Below are positions 31,706 through 44,745 of a DNA stretch of 64,000 nt, piece by piece. The number at the start of each line of letters is the position of its first letter. Position 1 is the first letter of the stretch. Source of the stretch: Ganoderma boninense (lineage: Eukaryota > Basidiomycota > Agaricomycetes > Polyporales > Polyporaceae). The notes beneath the pieces were generated by a model that had not been told where the DNA came from, searched no databases, and saw only the letters and a list, made by a program, of their open reading frames with translations. The position numbers and the translations under genes are program-made. The DNA is taken from NCBI GenBank assembly GCA_002900995.3, contig CM035310.1, positions 2,220,138-2,284,137 on the forward strand, given 5' to 3'.

Positions 31706-34238
31706 ATGACCACTCCAATGGCTGTCGACAAGGCGAAAGCACCCAAGATCGACATCGACGAATTTCTAACGTTGGCCATCTCGGAAACTCCAGCAGAACT
31801 CCATCCATTTTTCGAGTCCTTCCGGACGCTCTACAGCCGTAAGTACGTGAATGAGCACTTTCTATGCTTGGGGAAGCGGTTGTTGACATTTAACGAAGAC
31901 TGTGGCATCAGCTAACAAACAAGCTGCTGGAGTTCTTCGATTACCCACTCACAAGACCATACCGCGTCGATGTCTTTAACAAGTTCGTGCGGGATTTCGA
32001 GGGGAGGCTGAACCAGCTGAGGTTGGTGGAGATGGGCGTGAATGTGTCGAAGGAGATTGACAGTGAGTCGCCGTATTTTGTGCTCGGGTAGGCCCCATGT
32101 GGCTTGATGTATCTTGCGATACACGGGTGTTGCAACTTCCCCCCACATCCCAGAGGGTGTGCCATCCTTGGTTTCATATCGTCGATGGCGACTCGGAGCC
32201 GGTCCACTCAGTGATTTAGTCGTCACGCCACCAGCCATATTGGGAACGACAGTGGAAAGACAGGGACAAGGGTTGGACAAGTCCCGTGTGGCTGGTCGGC
32301 ATCGGACCGCAGGTCGCATACGCTGCTTCCCATTGTGGCAATATTCGAAGGGAGCGCAGCAAGCTTCACCTAAAGGCACTGGTGCTACACCGTCTATGTT
32401 CTGCGCCGGCTAATCGAGGTCAAGGGAATTGACCTCGTACACCGATTCTCGCGCCGACCACAGAAGCCACATGTAGCCACTTTTCCAGAACCCCTGCGAC
32501 GCCAAGTGCGCTCCCGTCGCCGGATGCACTCCTGCTCTGAGCTGGCTGAGGGCGGCCCGTAGTGCTTCGCGAAGACGCGGGGCGAAGAGTTGATGCACGT
32601 ATAGGGTGCTCATGCACGAAAGGTTGATATAGACCTCGCGAGAAAGGGCCTTGTCCATTAAAACATCTTCCGGACGCTTTCGTCACAACTTTGTGCTTCT
32701 TCTTGTTTTCTTCCCATTTTGCTCTCCATGAAGTGCCCCAAAATGTCTGGTTTCCAGATTTGCTGCAAAGAGGTCATCATTCCAGCACTGCCAACAAGCT
32801 TTGCCTTTCACAGAACTTTTGCAGCTTAAATCCGCTCTAGACCGTCTTGCTGCTTGTCCCTATCTTTCCTCGCCTTTTCCATGGTTGGAACAGCGTGTAA
32901 CCTCGAATCATTCGGTGTGCTGTTCTACCAGGATTTGCACTCAGTACCGCGAACTTCCCGTCACAGAAGTTCTTCTCCTGATCGAGGTCCTGCGCAGAAA
33001 CTCATATTGCCCTAATAGATCCTGCATCCCATCTCCAATTCCTCACCGACCTTCTTGAACGTGTCGACACGTCGAAGTCTCCCGAAGCGCACGTTCTGCT
33101 GCTTGCCACTCTTGCCCACGCAAAACTGCTATTCGGAGACCACGAAGGAACCAAGAATGACATAGATGCAGCGTGGAAGGTGCTAGATGAACTATCCGGC
33201 GTGGACCCGTCCGTGAATGCTGCGTATTACGAAGTTGCCGCAGACTACTACAAGGTGCGTCGCAGGCCACCTTGTGCATGGTGATAGGCAACTCATGTCT
33301 TCTTGTCTGGTCATGTCTCGCTGCGCTTCCTCTAGGCAAAAGCAGAATATGCGCCCTACTACAAGAATTCGCTGCTATACCTTGCATGTGTTGACCCTGC
33401 GAAGGATTTGACGCCTGAACAGCGCGTCCTACGTGCGCACGACCTGGGACTTGCCGCCTTCCTTGGAGACACGATCTACAACTTTGGTGAACTGGTAAGC
33501 CGCCGATCGTTGGTGCCGTATGCAGACACCCGTCACTCATTGGGCTGTTTCACCATCGACGGATCGATTTGGACGCGACCACAGCTCATGCATCCCATCC
33601 TCGACGCGCTCGATAGCACACCGCATGAGTGGATCAAGAAGTTGCTGTTCACATTCAACGAGGGTAATATCGGCAAGTTCGAAGCGTTGGCCCCTCTTTT
33701 CCCAAAAGAGGTGCGTTGGATGTGGTCGATGTGTGGCATGAGAACCCTCCTCTGATCTGTGACGTTTGTCGCTTGCCTGATTTTTGCTGATATGGGCCGC
33801 TCGGTAACAACGTGCAGCCGATCCTGCAAGAGAAACTACCCGTTCCTGCGGCAGAAGATCTGTCTCATGGCGCTCATCGAGTCCGTGTTCAAGCGAGGGG
33901 CATATGACAGAACCATGTCATTCCAGACCATTGCCGAGGAGACGCGGTTGCCCCTCGACGAGGTGGAACACCTGGTAATGAAAGCTTTGAGGTATGCACG
34001 TTCGAAAGCGCCTTGCGCCGAGACCACGGTGTCGCTGAACTACATAACCTTCTGCAGCCTGAAGCTGATCAAGGGCTCCCTCGACCAAGTGGATCAGAAA
34101 GCGCAAATTACATGGGTGCAACCGCGGGTGCTTTCAAGGGAACAAATTGGGCAACTTGCGGAGAGGCTCGCAGCGTGGGGTTCGAAACTGCACACAGTGG
34201 AGGAGCGCATTGCCCCGGAGGTTCTCGTGAGCAGTTGA
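31706..34238 (+). CDS. RPN9: 26S proteasome regulatory subunit Rpn9 (PSMD13)
   Basis: Lid subunit of the 19S regulatory particle; it holds a PCI domain and helps to anchor the deubiquitinase Rpn11-containing lid. Seven exons: 31706-31842, 31899-32062, 33019-33254, 33336-33494, 33595-33710, 33828-33991 and 34058-34238. Read-through text follows the family: RKLWHQLTNKLLEFFDYP, HLQFLTDLLERV, NSLLYLACVDP, HEWIKKLLFTFNEGNIGKFE, FLRQKICLMALIESVFKR and the PCI winged-helix end ITWVQPRVLSREQIGQL. The second intron is 956 nt where the other five are 56-117 nt. At 33833-33835 three A should be two to join PILQE to NYPFLRQK; as read, the frame breaks in the PCI domain. Because the gene is a conserved single-copy housekeeping gene, a sequencing indel is far more likely than inactivation. 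Confidence 0.92.
32063..33018 (+). other. Oversized intron 2 of RPN9 with an antisense frame
   Basis: GTGAGT donor and AATAG acceptor bracket 956 nt; the flanking exons join to EIDNPASHLQFL, as in other Rpn9 proteins, so no exon is hidden inside. It holds a minus-strand frame of 82 codons (32658-32410) with GC-rich, protein-like codons and a 9-bp inverted repeat with a 5-base loop at 32415-32437 at that frame's end. I see no terminal repeats or target duplications. An old insertion is the likely origin. Confidence 0.6.
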
Positions 34239-34653
34239 AGGACATGGACGCAACGTTGTGTATAATAGGATTTTGGACCCTTGATGTTACTTGTCCGCTT
34301 CACAAATGTGCACTGTGCAACCAGGCGAAATGTCAGAACGCGGACCAAGAGGGGGCAGTAAGGGCTGTGGCTGAGTGTGGCCAAGCGGAGGCGGAGGTCT
34401 CTCCCAGACGACGACCGCGAGGCCTGCGCATGCCCATCAACCACGTTCCAAATATCGCCAGGGCCCCAACGTGTACTTAGCCTGCCTGCTCCTTTTCATT
34501 TTCTCCCCGTTCGACATCATAGCCTGCCGTGACACCAATTTTCCCTCCGCCTGGCCCGTGAAACTCTGCTGCGTCCTTGGACTTTCCGCCCTCTTAACTT
34601 CTCTCACCCTCTGACGCTCTCTGCTGACCATCCACGGACGCTGGGTCTCTCCC

Positions 34654-37565
34654 ATGGCTGCAAACATCCCTTCGACGTCCTCCCAACCGTACACAACGAC
34701 CTTCTCCTTCACCGCACCCTTCCCGCCGCCGCCCGCCTCCTCGGTGCAGGCCCAATCCCTCGCCAAGCAGCGCCGCGTCTCCCTCGCCCTCCCCTCCGAC
34801 TCCTCCCCTCGCATCTTCCCTGCATGGAGCTTCAGAGATGACACCGGCCTTGGCGTCCACTCTGCCGACTCGCCCGAGGACGACGACGTGGAGAAGAAAG
34901 GCGGCAAGATGCGCAAGATCAACGACACCGACGCCGATGTCCACTCGTCTGCCCAAGCCGGACAACCTCCACTACTCCAGGGCGGCACGACAAATCCCGA
35001 CAAGCCGGAGAAGAAGCCGCGTAAGAAGTGGACGATGGAGGAGACGCAGATGCTGGTTTCCGGCTGCAACAAGGTGTGTAGCGATTCAGTGTCGTCGGAG
35101 CGGGGGCTTAACAACGCGGATGCTGCCGCCGGGTGGTATACGTAGTGGGGTGTCGGGAACTGGAAATCCATCCTCAACGACCCTGAGTTCAAATTCGATG
35201 GACGGTCGCCCGTCGATCTCAAGGACCGGTACGTGTGCTGTCTATATGCGCCTTGTCTGTGATCTGCTCTCGCTCATTATGCTCCTCGTGATCACCCCCT
35301 GCTGCTGCGTCGCCCCTCCCTTCCCTTTCCAGATTCCGCACATACTACCCCGATGCCTACAGACAGCACTACCCGAACGCGAAGACGCATCTATCGTCCA
35401 AGGTGCGCTCCGCTCTCCCAGACGGATCGTCCATCTTCGAGAAGACGCGTAGCAAGAAACGGCGGCCATTCACCGAGGAGGAGGACCGCGCCCTCAAGGC
35501 TGGATACGACAAGCACGGCACCGTATGGGCGACGATCGTCAAGGACCCGATCTTCCAAGCCCAGAATCGCCGATCCACCGATCTGCGCGACCGTTTCCGC
35601 AACGCGTTCCCCGACCTCTACCAGGCAGCAGGTTACAAGCCTCGCAATACCACAAAGAAGAAGCGGGACATCCCTTCCCATCCCATGCGCGCCGCGACCG
35701 ACGACTCGCTGGCATCGAGCTCCACAGGCCCCGTGCGCCGCAAGAGGCGGCATACCGACCAGGAGCTGTTTCGAGGAGGCACGAAGAGTGTCCCCGAGAG
35801 CGCGAACGTCTCCGAAGACGAGGATAGTTCGGACGATGAGGACGGCGCTGTATCGTTCGTCAAGAATCCCGGCCGCTGCTACGCCCCAGAGCACCCACGA
35901 CGAAATGATGCTGAGTCCCGACGAAGGCACGAGGGAGATTGAGATGCAAACACTGGACTCGCTGAACGACACGCTCTCTATCCCTGACTTCGCCAGCTCG
36001 TCGCTGTCGGAAATGACTGACTCGTCGCAGAACTGGTCGTCGGGCATTGACACCCCCATACATTCCAGTGCGTGGTCCACAGCAACTAACGCTGCTTCGC
36101 CGACGTCCTCGCACCTCTCGGTCACCGACTACTTCAACTCTCCCTTCCCGCGACGGAACGAATCTGGGCCTATGATCGGCAAGTCCGCGTGGGGCCCGCA
36201 GGACTGGCTCTCCGCGAACCCCCGCCTCGAGCCCTCGTCTAGTAGCTCGTCGTCGTACATCGGCAACTTTTCTCCCGCCCCGTCATCACCGTTCTCCTTC
36301 GCGCACCTCAACCACGGCGTCCTCGATCGCTATGACCTATTCCCGACTTCCTTCGCTCACGACTTCGCGTCAGAGGTTGGCGTCGGCGACACGCACTCGA
36401 CATTCTCCGATCCTGAGATGTTCGCGCCAAGCAGCTTCAGAGGCTTCACCCACCATTCCAACTATGCCGGAGATCTCATCTTCGGTGCCCGGACGCACCA
36501 ACCGCAGCAATCTGCGGATTACGGCCCCGGGTTCGGCTTCGGGAGTGCAGGGCTCGGTCTCTCTGGTATGCAAGCGCCGCCTAGCGGGAACCTCCACTCC
36601 GCCGTCCGCACGCCCGCACTCCCCGGTATCGACGAGATCGAACTCACATCGATCACCCTTGACGACCCTGATGTGGCAGTCCCGATGGAGGAGACGGACG
36701 ACTCCGCAGTTGCGAAGGATACAACGAGTCCCGACTCGTCCCTCAGCCTGTCGGACCTCACGACGTTCTCCTTGCCCCCGCAGACACTCGAAGAGATCAT
36801 CGGCCTGACGCAGGAGATCCATGTCACACCTCCGGGCACTCCGCAGACGCACGCGCATGACCGCATCGCGCGGATGCAGCAGGCAGGAGTCCACACGCTA
36901 CCGTCGCATAACCGGTCGATATCCGTCCCTCCTTCGGAACATCGCGCTTACGATCCCCGCGCACCCGTGCCGCAGAGCCAGCAGATCAGGCCGAAGTCCC
37001 TCGTGCCGCCGACGCGGTCCATGTCGCTCATGGACTACATGCCCATTCACGCCCCAACAGACCAGCAAGGCCACGCCAACACCGCGCGGGACCTCACCGG
37101 ATACGAGCAGAGTGTTCACGTCGCTGACAGGCTCGGCGAACGAGCTGTGGAAACACTCGAACGGCGGTGCTCCGTCAGTTCCCGGCGCCGAGAGCGGAAA
37201 CTACGACCTGCCGTTCCTCGACCTACACTACTACAACGGCGCACAGGGTGGAGCCGCGTCTCCTGGGCTCGCCACGGAGCACGGGAACTCCGATGTCAAC
37301 CAAGCTCAAGCCCTCGATCTCGCACAGTCCTTCGCGCTTCAAAGCAAGACGCTGTCGCAGCTCCCGCCGACGCTCGCACAGCACATCCCGATGTTCGCGA
37401 GTTGGCAGAACGCGCTCAGCGAGGTGGCACAGGGATTCCTCCTCCCGCATGATGTCGCCGCACGCGCACCAGCGGGGACAGAGCGTCGTGTCGCCTCAAG
37501 ACCTGCTGCTGACGAAGGGCGACAACAAGCGGAAGCGCTCGAGTTGGGATGGTGCAGCCCACTGA
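34654..37565 (+). CDS. Double-Myb telobox DNA-binding protein (Teb1/TRF-like)
   Basis: Nuclear protein with two Myb/SANT repeats. The first runs from KKPRKKWTMEETQMLVSGCN across two introns through WGVGNWKSILND to VDLKDRFRTYYPD; VDLKDRFRT matches the telobox motif of telomere-repeat binding factors. The second runs from RRPFTEEEDRALKAGYDKHG to STDLRDRFRNAFPD. Related fungal proteins (such as fission yeast Teb1) bind TTAGGG-like sites at telomeres or promoters. Exons: 34654-35073, 35146-35228, then 35333 onward. Beyond the Myb repeats is a long, low-complexity, Ser/Pro-rich region with activation-domain-like acidic stretches. The frame moves three times: at about 35850-35889 (either a 40-nt GT..AG intron or an indel), near 37115 and near 37449. 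The end reads LLLTKGDNKRKRSSWDGAAH, a short basic tail. The total is about 900 residues. Confidence 0.82.
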
Positions 37566-38411
37566 ACGCCTTGCTCGTGTGTGCTGGTGCGCCACCGGTC
37601 GGCGTGCCTTCTTCTTGCGCCAGTCGCGTTGTCCTTTCGCTATTGCATAGTTATTGGGCTCTTTGGTCATGCGACTCGTCGTGATTATTCTGGATTAGGA
37701 TATTTGTTTTGTTTTGATATCCGGCACGCTACGTTACCCCTCGCCTCCGTACTTCCCCGTCCATCCATATTTGCCGACTCTCCTCTTCCCTATCCCATGC
37801 TCTGCCGTTCTCTCTCTATCTCGTACCCATTTCCGTTTCCGCCTACAACTGCCTTCCACTATCTCTTCCATCTCATTGTATTCATTTCCGCATCGCCGAG
37901 TTCGCTCTCGCACCCATTCACTGCTCCTTAGCCCCTGTTATCACTCAGTTTATTGGCCGGAATTGACTGCTATTCACTATCGATACTCATTCTCCGCATG
38001 TCGCATCGCTCCACATCATCCACCATGTCTCGTGTCTTTCATGCCTATCTCAATGCATCAATCAGTTCATGTCGACCCTTCCCTTCGCGCTGGAACGCGT
38101 CCAGGAAACCGCCACCAGCGCACGAATTGAAAGAGGAGTGAATGCTTGAATTGAGTGGAGGATATCTATTTTTCGCGTTCGTCGCGTTACGAGAGCGACG
38201 ACAATACAGCATTGATACAAGACAAGGGGCCAAGGACGTCCAAACTACAGCAAATCTAACTATGCAACACGACCCAAGAAGTCGGTTCGCCCGTTCTCAA
38301 GAAAGCACGAAACAGCTCTGCATCTTACCTTGTCAGCCCGTGCAGACAGGCGCCCTGTTGGAGGCGCTGCGAGCACGGGCTTGTTGAGCTCTATGGTATC
38401 GTTCGCCTGAA
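37566..38411. other. Convergent spacer
   Basis: Pyrimidine-rich 3' region of the Myb gene and the end of the transporter gene. No further feature. Confidence 0.4.
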
Positions 38412-41400
38412 TCAGATCGACGCCTTGCCCCGCGGCTCATACGGGAGCAGCAGCGCCATGGCGCCGCTTCCGATGATGAGCGCGCCCGAGACGTACACCG
38501 GGACGGCCGTCTCGAGGTTTGCATAGAGCGCGATGACGGGAGCCTAACAAACAACATGCGATGTGGGACATCGTCAGCCCGGCACATTCCTCGGCAAGAT
38601 TAAGCATATGGGCGTCCGGGACTCACAATAATGCCGAAGACACGGGTCGCGGTCGCGGTTAGGCCATTGCCAGTGCCGCGGTCCTTAGCGGGGAAGAGCT
38701 CAGGCGAGATGGCGTACAGCACGCCGTACATGATCTGTAGGCGGCATCGAAGGGTGAGTTCCAGATCGGAGAAGCACACATGCATGGCCATGCGGAAAGG
38801 AAGGAAGGGCAGGAAGAGCCAAAATGGAAGGGAGGGACGGGGCTGGTGGACTTACGTTACTGAAGAAAGCGTACCCGCAGTTCCAGCCCAGGAGCGCGTC
38901 CGAGCTCCTGGCGGTGGTCGACGCGAACAGAAACACGCCCGTGAGCCCTTTATTCAGCAGGGGGTCGTTGAATAATGGACGCGCGCGTGCAGAGAACGGA
39001 ATACTCGCCCGCGCTGATGGCCAGGGTGCCCTTGCGCCCGATGTACGGCTGCTCGACCGCCCACCCGGCGAGGAATGCGCCGGGGACGCCGAGGACGCCT
39101 AGGATGACTTGCTGGATGCGGGCAAGAGGGGGCGCGGGAGTAAGCGCAATGAAAGAAGGCGGGGAGCCGAGGAGAAGACGTACGTTGCGGTAGGTGATGT
39201 AATAGGAGCTGTCGCCGAACTGCGCGCCGCGGCTTGCTAGGCTAAAGAACCGAAGTATGAGCCACGACTCCGAGGAAGAAGCAGGGGCTGCTTGGCTGGG
39301 GGGCAAGTAGCGAAGACGCACAGGAAGGGCAGGAAGTTGTTGTAGAGCGTGGACGCTAGCCCGATGATACCTGTGCACAGAGAAGGGGGGAGAATGCGCG
39401 GTCAGCCTGGGCCCGGCACACAACGCGCCCACCACGCACGAAGGGGCAACCTGAGTGCTACGTACCCCACAGCGCAATAAGCAGGCTGGTCGACCATGCC
39501 AGCTTCGGCGTCTCGAACAGGCTCTTGATGTGCTGCAGAGTGAAGACCGAGCTTTTGCTCATCACCTGCCGCTTGTTCGTGGTGCCTTCAACTTCGACCT
39601 TCTGCGGAAGTTACCGTTAGCTGCCTCCCCGGCGCGTACCAGGTCTTCGACCGAAAGCGTCGACGAACGCCCATTGAATGCTGCGATGCGATGCACGACT
39701 GCAACGGCATCCGCGTCCCGGCCTAGACCGACGAGGAAGCGCGGGGACTCCTCGAGCGGGAAGACGAAAAAGCGGATCGCCCAGAGAAGCAAGGTCATTC
39801 CTCCCAAGGTGAACAGGAGGTACCGCCAGCCCATGTTCTCGGCGCGTGTGCAGGGAGTCGTAGCGCCTTGCGGGCAGGAGAAGTTGGCGATCAGCGGCCA
39901 GGCGATCTACAGAGTGACCGAGCAATGTTAGTATCAGATAGGACATGTTACGGCACGCATGCAGGAAGGGCGTGGCGAGGAAGCATCGACGCAGCGAGGG
40001 GAGACCCGCGCGGCTGTGACCGCAATCGCTAGACAGAGAACTGGACTTGCCAGTGTGGCCTCAAAGGTTTCCCACACGTAAGGTGCGAGCAGGCTTAAGT
40101 TTTATGAGTCCTGAGATCGAGCTCTAAGGTCTAAGGGGCGGGTATACACCGGGAGATGACGACACGGCCACAAGTCCTAAGAGAGCGACTTCCAAAACCA
40201 AGTTACATAAGCGAGGTCTGTCAATCCCCGCCGATCGCATGCGTTCCAGGATTCTCATGACGGAAGGTGTACGGAACATATGCAGGATGAAGGCAAGCAA
40301 CAGGCTCTGGCCAATCCGAAGAGCACAGAGCACATCGATGAAAGCGGGAACTCACCAATGCGGACACAAGTTGGCCAATCGACCACCAGATGGAAAGGAT
40401 GGTGAGGAGATACTGGTGCGTGCCGGGAACGAAGTCGAGGAATACCGCTGAGTCGATGGGCAGGTTGCCCCCAACGCCCAGGCCCAGCACCGCCAGGAGA
40501 GAAGCCAGGGTAATGAAGTTTGGGGAACCCCCAGCCGCCAATCCGAATACGCCAGCCAAAAACAGCGTGATGTTGAACGACCATCTGCAGGAGAGCGTCC
40601 GTTAGCGAATACAGCCCATGCGCCTTCAATGAGCCATGTTTGGAACAGTGAATTGGAACACGTTCGCAATGCGAGGGTTTCACCATCCCGATGATCCACA
40701 GAATATCGTTCGAGAATAGACCACAAGAGGGTGAGTGGAGGCGACCAAGTTGCCTCGCTACCGTCACGAGACAACCTCCAGGATATGCGAGCCACTCTCT
40801 GATCGTGAACAACCCTTCCTGGAGATGTAGGGCGCGATCCCCGGCTGAGTTCAATAACCCTTGGTTGAACCCTGAAGCTCAGTTGGCTGCGACACGTGCG
40901 AGTGCGGGGGTGAGCGACTAGGTCTCGACTGACCGTCAGATCTGCAGCACTGGGGATGAGTGCCCCTTCCGCTTCTCTCGTCATGGCATCCGCGGCCCTG
41001 TTCGGCACCCTCGCATATTACTGCGAGTGACCGGATTCGTCTGATCTTCACGGTCTGACGAATTCCCATAAATGAACGTAACAGGATTGGGAAATGGTGC
41101 ATTCACGAACGAGGTGAAACTCGGCTGAATGCATGGACAGGAGTATATCGAACGAGTTCCACTGACACCGCCCGCGCATATAGTCCACTTCGAATGAACT
41201 GTGGGAAAGACGTACCTTCTGCCCCAGATATCGCAGCCAAAGCCCCAAAATATCGCGCCCACGAAAAGGCCGATGTTCTGCGCCAAGGAGAGGAACGGTC
41301 CATTGAAGTGGAACTCGTTTATCGTCGGGCTCAGGATGAGCCCGCCGAGGAGCGGCCAGCAACTGTCACTGTTCACCCCAAATGAGTTTTCGACGCTTCC

Positions 41401-41716
41401 GGGACGAGCTGATGGCAGAAGGGCACGTACGCGAACCATCCGAAGCCCGCGACCGCAAACAGCCACCACTAAGTGCAAAGTTTCCTCAATGGGACGATCT
41501 GCCTTGTCATGGGGCTCGAAGACGACGCACCTGGTACTTCCCCATGCCGATCTCCTGCAGCGCGGCGTTCAGGACGCGTGCCTTGGCCTGGTAGACTGGA
41601 TCTACGGATCCCTCCTCGAACATGTCTTCATTCGCGTAGATCAACGAGTCGGGGACGACCGCAAAGGCTACGCCTGCGGCGTCGAGATCCACTGTTTTCT
41701 TCTCGGAGGAGGACAT
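38412..41716 (-). CDS. MFS general substrate transporter (SV2/sugar-transporter-like)
   Basis: Plasma-membrane transporter with a cytoplasmic N-terminus, MSSSEKKTVDLDAAG, ending in the family's LQEIGMGKYQ before helix 1. Conserved text after splicing: WWLFAVAGFGWFADSCWPLL, GPFLSLAQNIGLFVGAIFWG with GCDIWGRR (the MFS A-motif loop), WSFNITLFLAGVFGLAAGGS, NLPIDSAVFLDFVPGTHQYL, WRYLLFTLGGMTLLLWAIRF with LEESPRFLVG, and QVILGVLGVPGAFLAGW with ELFPAKDRGTGNGLTATATR. It ends LLLPYEPRGKASI. About ten introns; two are unusually long (40585-41215, 631 nt; 39907-40355, 449 nt). Near 39607 one base is missing: FRQKVEVEG is restored by doubling a C. Substrate unknown; relatives carry organic ions or sugars. 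Confidence 0.87.
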
Positions 41717-42472
41717 GGCGAGGTCGAGATGCTTGATTCAGACAGGTGGCAAGCGGGGTGAAGAATGAACGGAGTAGCAGCAGTGCGTTTATGAAGGGCA
41801 GGAGGCGGGCAGGTAGAGCGGGATGGCGCGAGAGTCCGAGAATGAAGGAGCTGTCGAAGAGGCCACCGGGCGAGTCACGATTTTCGCCCCGTCGTCGACC
41901 AAGAGCGGGGAATGGGCGTGTGCGCCGTTCGTTCGGCGCAAAGATGTCGTCTTTTATAGCTCTTAGTTGACGCGAGAGGATAGGATTGGTCAGGGACATG
42001 GGGAGGAGGAGATAGCATGGGATCATGCATGGTATTTCCGGGACAAGTCGAATGATGCGTACCGGTGGACCTGACAAATTATGGTCATTCGCCTGATGTA
42101 GCCGCCATTTTGAAGCCTTCCCATCCTCCTGCCTGTCTGCGAAGAAATCCAAGGGCTTTTGTGGCATGAAGAAGTCCTCTCATGGGGACCTTAGCAGCTC
42201 GAAGGCGGGCATCAAAGTCCAAGCAGCTGGGAACCTCGAGTGGATCTGTGTCCCGTGCGCGTCTAAACGGATCACGCTCGCTTCTCCGTCCGGCTCCGAC
42301 AGATCCGACTCTTGCTGAGCGCACTCACGCTTTCTTGTTTCTCCTCCTTGAGCAGCCTCGAGCAGCCTCGAGCTCTTTCCGGCGCCAGGACCTCTGCTTT
42401 GACTATAGGCTGGATTTATCAGACTCCTCGTCCTGCCGTAGCGCATTCATCCTGCCCAGTTTTCTCGACTGA
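41717..42472. other. Divergent promoter region of transporter and F-box gene
   Basis: Contains the 5' flanks of both genes. A tandem GAGCAGCCTC repeat lies at about 42351-42370, near the F-box start. No gene recognised. Confidence 0.4.
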
Positions 42473-44070
42473 ATGGAAGACATTCATGCGAGCAGTGCAT
42501 CAACAAAAGTTCTGACCAGCAGCGATCTCCTCCACTGCATCATCAACTTCCTTCCGCTGGTATGGGAATCCGAAGAAAGCGATTTGCTCAGGTGTGCGCT
42601 CGTCTGTCGTGCGTTTTACGACCCTGCCATTCGACTCCTATGGAGGACTCTAGGCACCCTCTTTCCTCTCTGGCACCTTCTCGCTCCACCCGATGCCCCA
42701 TCCCCCCTTGCATGGGGTGATTCAAGGTTGGACTATCTTTCCAAGGTGAGCATACTCAGTCGACTTGAAATCGCCTTGTTTTTTCTCAGCCAGCCTGCCA
42801 GGTCAGTGCCGCAAAGTTGTACGACGATCCAACGCGATGGGATCGTTTTCTATGGCACGCTTCTCACGTCCGCAACTTGATTTTCGTGGCAGACCCCATC
42901 TTTTCGGAGGTGAATGACATCCATCTCCAACTCCTCCGGTCCGTTGTCATAAAGAATGGCGGAAACCCCGTCCTTCCCCACCTTCGCTCCATAACCTGGC
43001 CGCGGGATGCAGCGGCCGTGCTCCGGGACAGTTCCCTTTCCACGCTGTTCGGTCCCACGTTGCGCTATGCCACCATCTATCTCGAGGGTACGGACAACTT
43101 GGCGAACGCCACTTCACTTTTCAGACTACGCAAGTCCTCGCCGTTCCTGGAGTTCATCACCCTCACCATAGACTATGATATCGGTGTAGACCTATCCCTT
43201 GCCCGGGAGCTGGCAGCTTTCGATCGCCTCCGTGAAATGCGATTACCATCTCTCGCCGAGCCTCAAGTTCTCCAAGAGCTTCTCGCACGGCCGAACCTTG
43301 TCGCCCTCTCCCTATTCGAAGTCGCCGGTCCTTGGGTCGGACCCCCTCACGGAGTCGCCGTCCATCACCTCCTCGAGTTGGACGTCTGTTCACATATCCC
43401 GAGTCTCATCGGTCTGTTTGGGCACACCCGCTTTGAAGTGCTGAGGGTTGCCCGGCTCAGCTGCGTCCGCTCAGACACTCACTACAGACTCACAGACATG
43501 ATCCCTGTCCTGGAGGCAGTCCGCGGCGCGATCTCCCCCGGCAGCCTCCAGAGCCTGACCATCTCCTCCGGGTGGTTCAACTCGTCGGAGGGGAAGCTGC
43601 CTCTCCGCAATGTGCTCGCGCCCGTCCTCTCATTCCCCGGCATCCGCTCGTTCGACCTCTTCTGCCCCGTCGACCTCTTGCGCCATGACGACGAAGACAT
43701 CGATGCGCTCGCGCGCGCCTGGCCACAGCTGGAGCGCCTCTCGTTGTACAGCGGGATCCTCATCGACCCCGCCGTCTCCATTCTCGCACTCCACAATCTC
43801 TACACGCGCTGCCCGGGCTTGCGGCAACTCTTCCTCTCCCGTTTGCGCTGCCCCGTGATCGGCGTGCACCCGATCCCCGCCCCCCAGTCCGATCATGTCC
43901 TGTCGCACCCTCTTAGGAAGTTGTTCATTGGCGAGATCGTCTTTCCGCCCGCTGTGGAGGAGGGGACGAGCGAGGGGTTACTACGATACTTCCTTGACCT
44001 CTTCCCGTGCTTGGAGGACCACGCGGTGGAAACGCGCTCTGGGCCGCTTCGCATAGCGATCACGAACTGA
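42473..44070 (+). CDS. F-box/LRR-like protein A
   Basis: Exons 42473-42745 and 42802-44070, 513 residues. N-terminal F-box-like segment: VLTSSDLLHCIINFLP, then LLRCALVCRAFYDPAIRLLWRTL, followed by the family motif LFPLWHLLAPPD. After the intron comes KLYDDPTRWDRFLWHASHVR, then leucine-rich repeats of about 25-30 residues through the rest of the protein. Such proteins present substrates to SCF ubiquitin ligases; the F-box binds Skp1. It shares this two-exon structure and motifs with proteins B (44746-46549) and C (53807-55544), so all three come from duplication. Its substrate cannot be inferred. Confidence 0.8.
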
Positions 44071-44575
44071 ATGGTGGCCTGAGCACTGGAGGGCGTCGAC
44101 ACGGGAGCCTTGAAGTTTTCGCACTCTTGGACTCTGATTCCCCATCCGCTCTTCTGGGTTCTGGTTGGAGAGCGTCACCATCATTTCTACTAAGGCGGCG
44201 GCATTTTGCACACGCTCCCCCTCTCGATTACTGCTTCGCTCTTCGCGCTGCCCAGGTTGACTCATCCGTCACCGGCGTCACCTCTGATCTGGGGGACCAT
44301 GCCAAGCCTTGGGACAGCCACCTGGCCACCGGCAGACCGTTCTCCATGCGCGCTGGCCGTAGATGAAAGGCAAACGGTCAAGCGGGTTGCACCACGATGC
44401 TGGGGAGACGCGCATGTCCTACTAGGAACGAACAGAGGAGTGGGGGCGGTGTGTCGCACCTCGAGAACATTGAAGTTGTGGCGGTTGGAAGCCGCTAGAC
44501 GTGACCTCAATGGAAGGCCGATGCATGCATCCTTCGTTCTCTTCTTCCACGTCAAGTCCCATGTGTACGATACGT

Positions 44576-44582
44576 TATATAG
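44576..44582 (+). promoter_or_regulatory. TATA box of F-box gene B
   Basis: TATATAG, 164 bases before the gene B start and within otherwise mixed sequence. Position and match fit a core promoter; no other support. Confidence 0.3.
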
Positions 44583-44745
44583 ACGATCGCACTCGGCAGT
44601 AAACGAATGCTTCCCACGCTGTCGGCTTCGGTCGTATTTCAAGCTTCCGTGCCCCATCGTTACTCTTACCACCTCTTACCACCTCGTACTCGCCCTCATT
44701 GAAAACGGCCCGCTTTTCTTGCTCCACCTTTGAGCTCACATCCCC

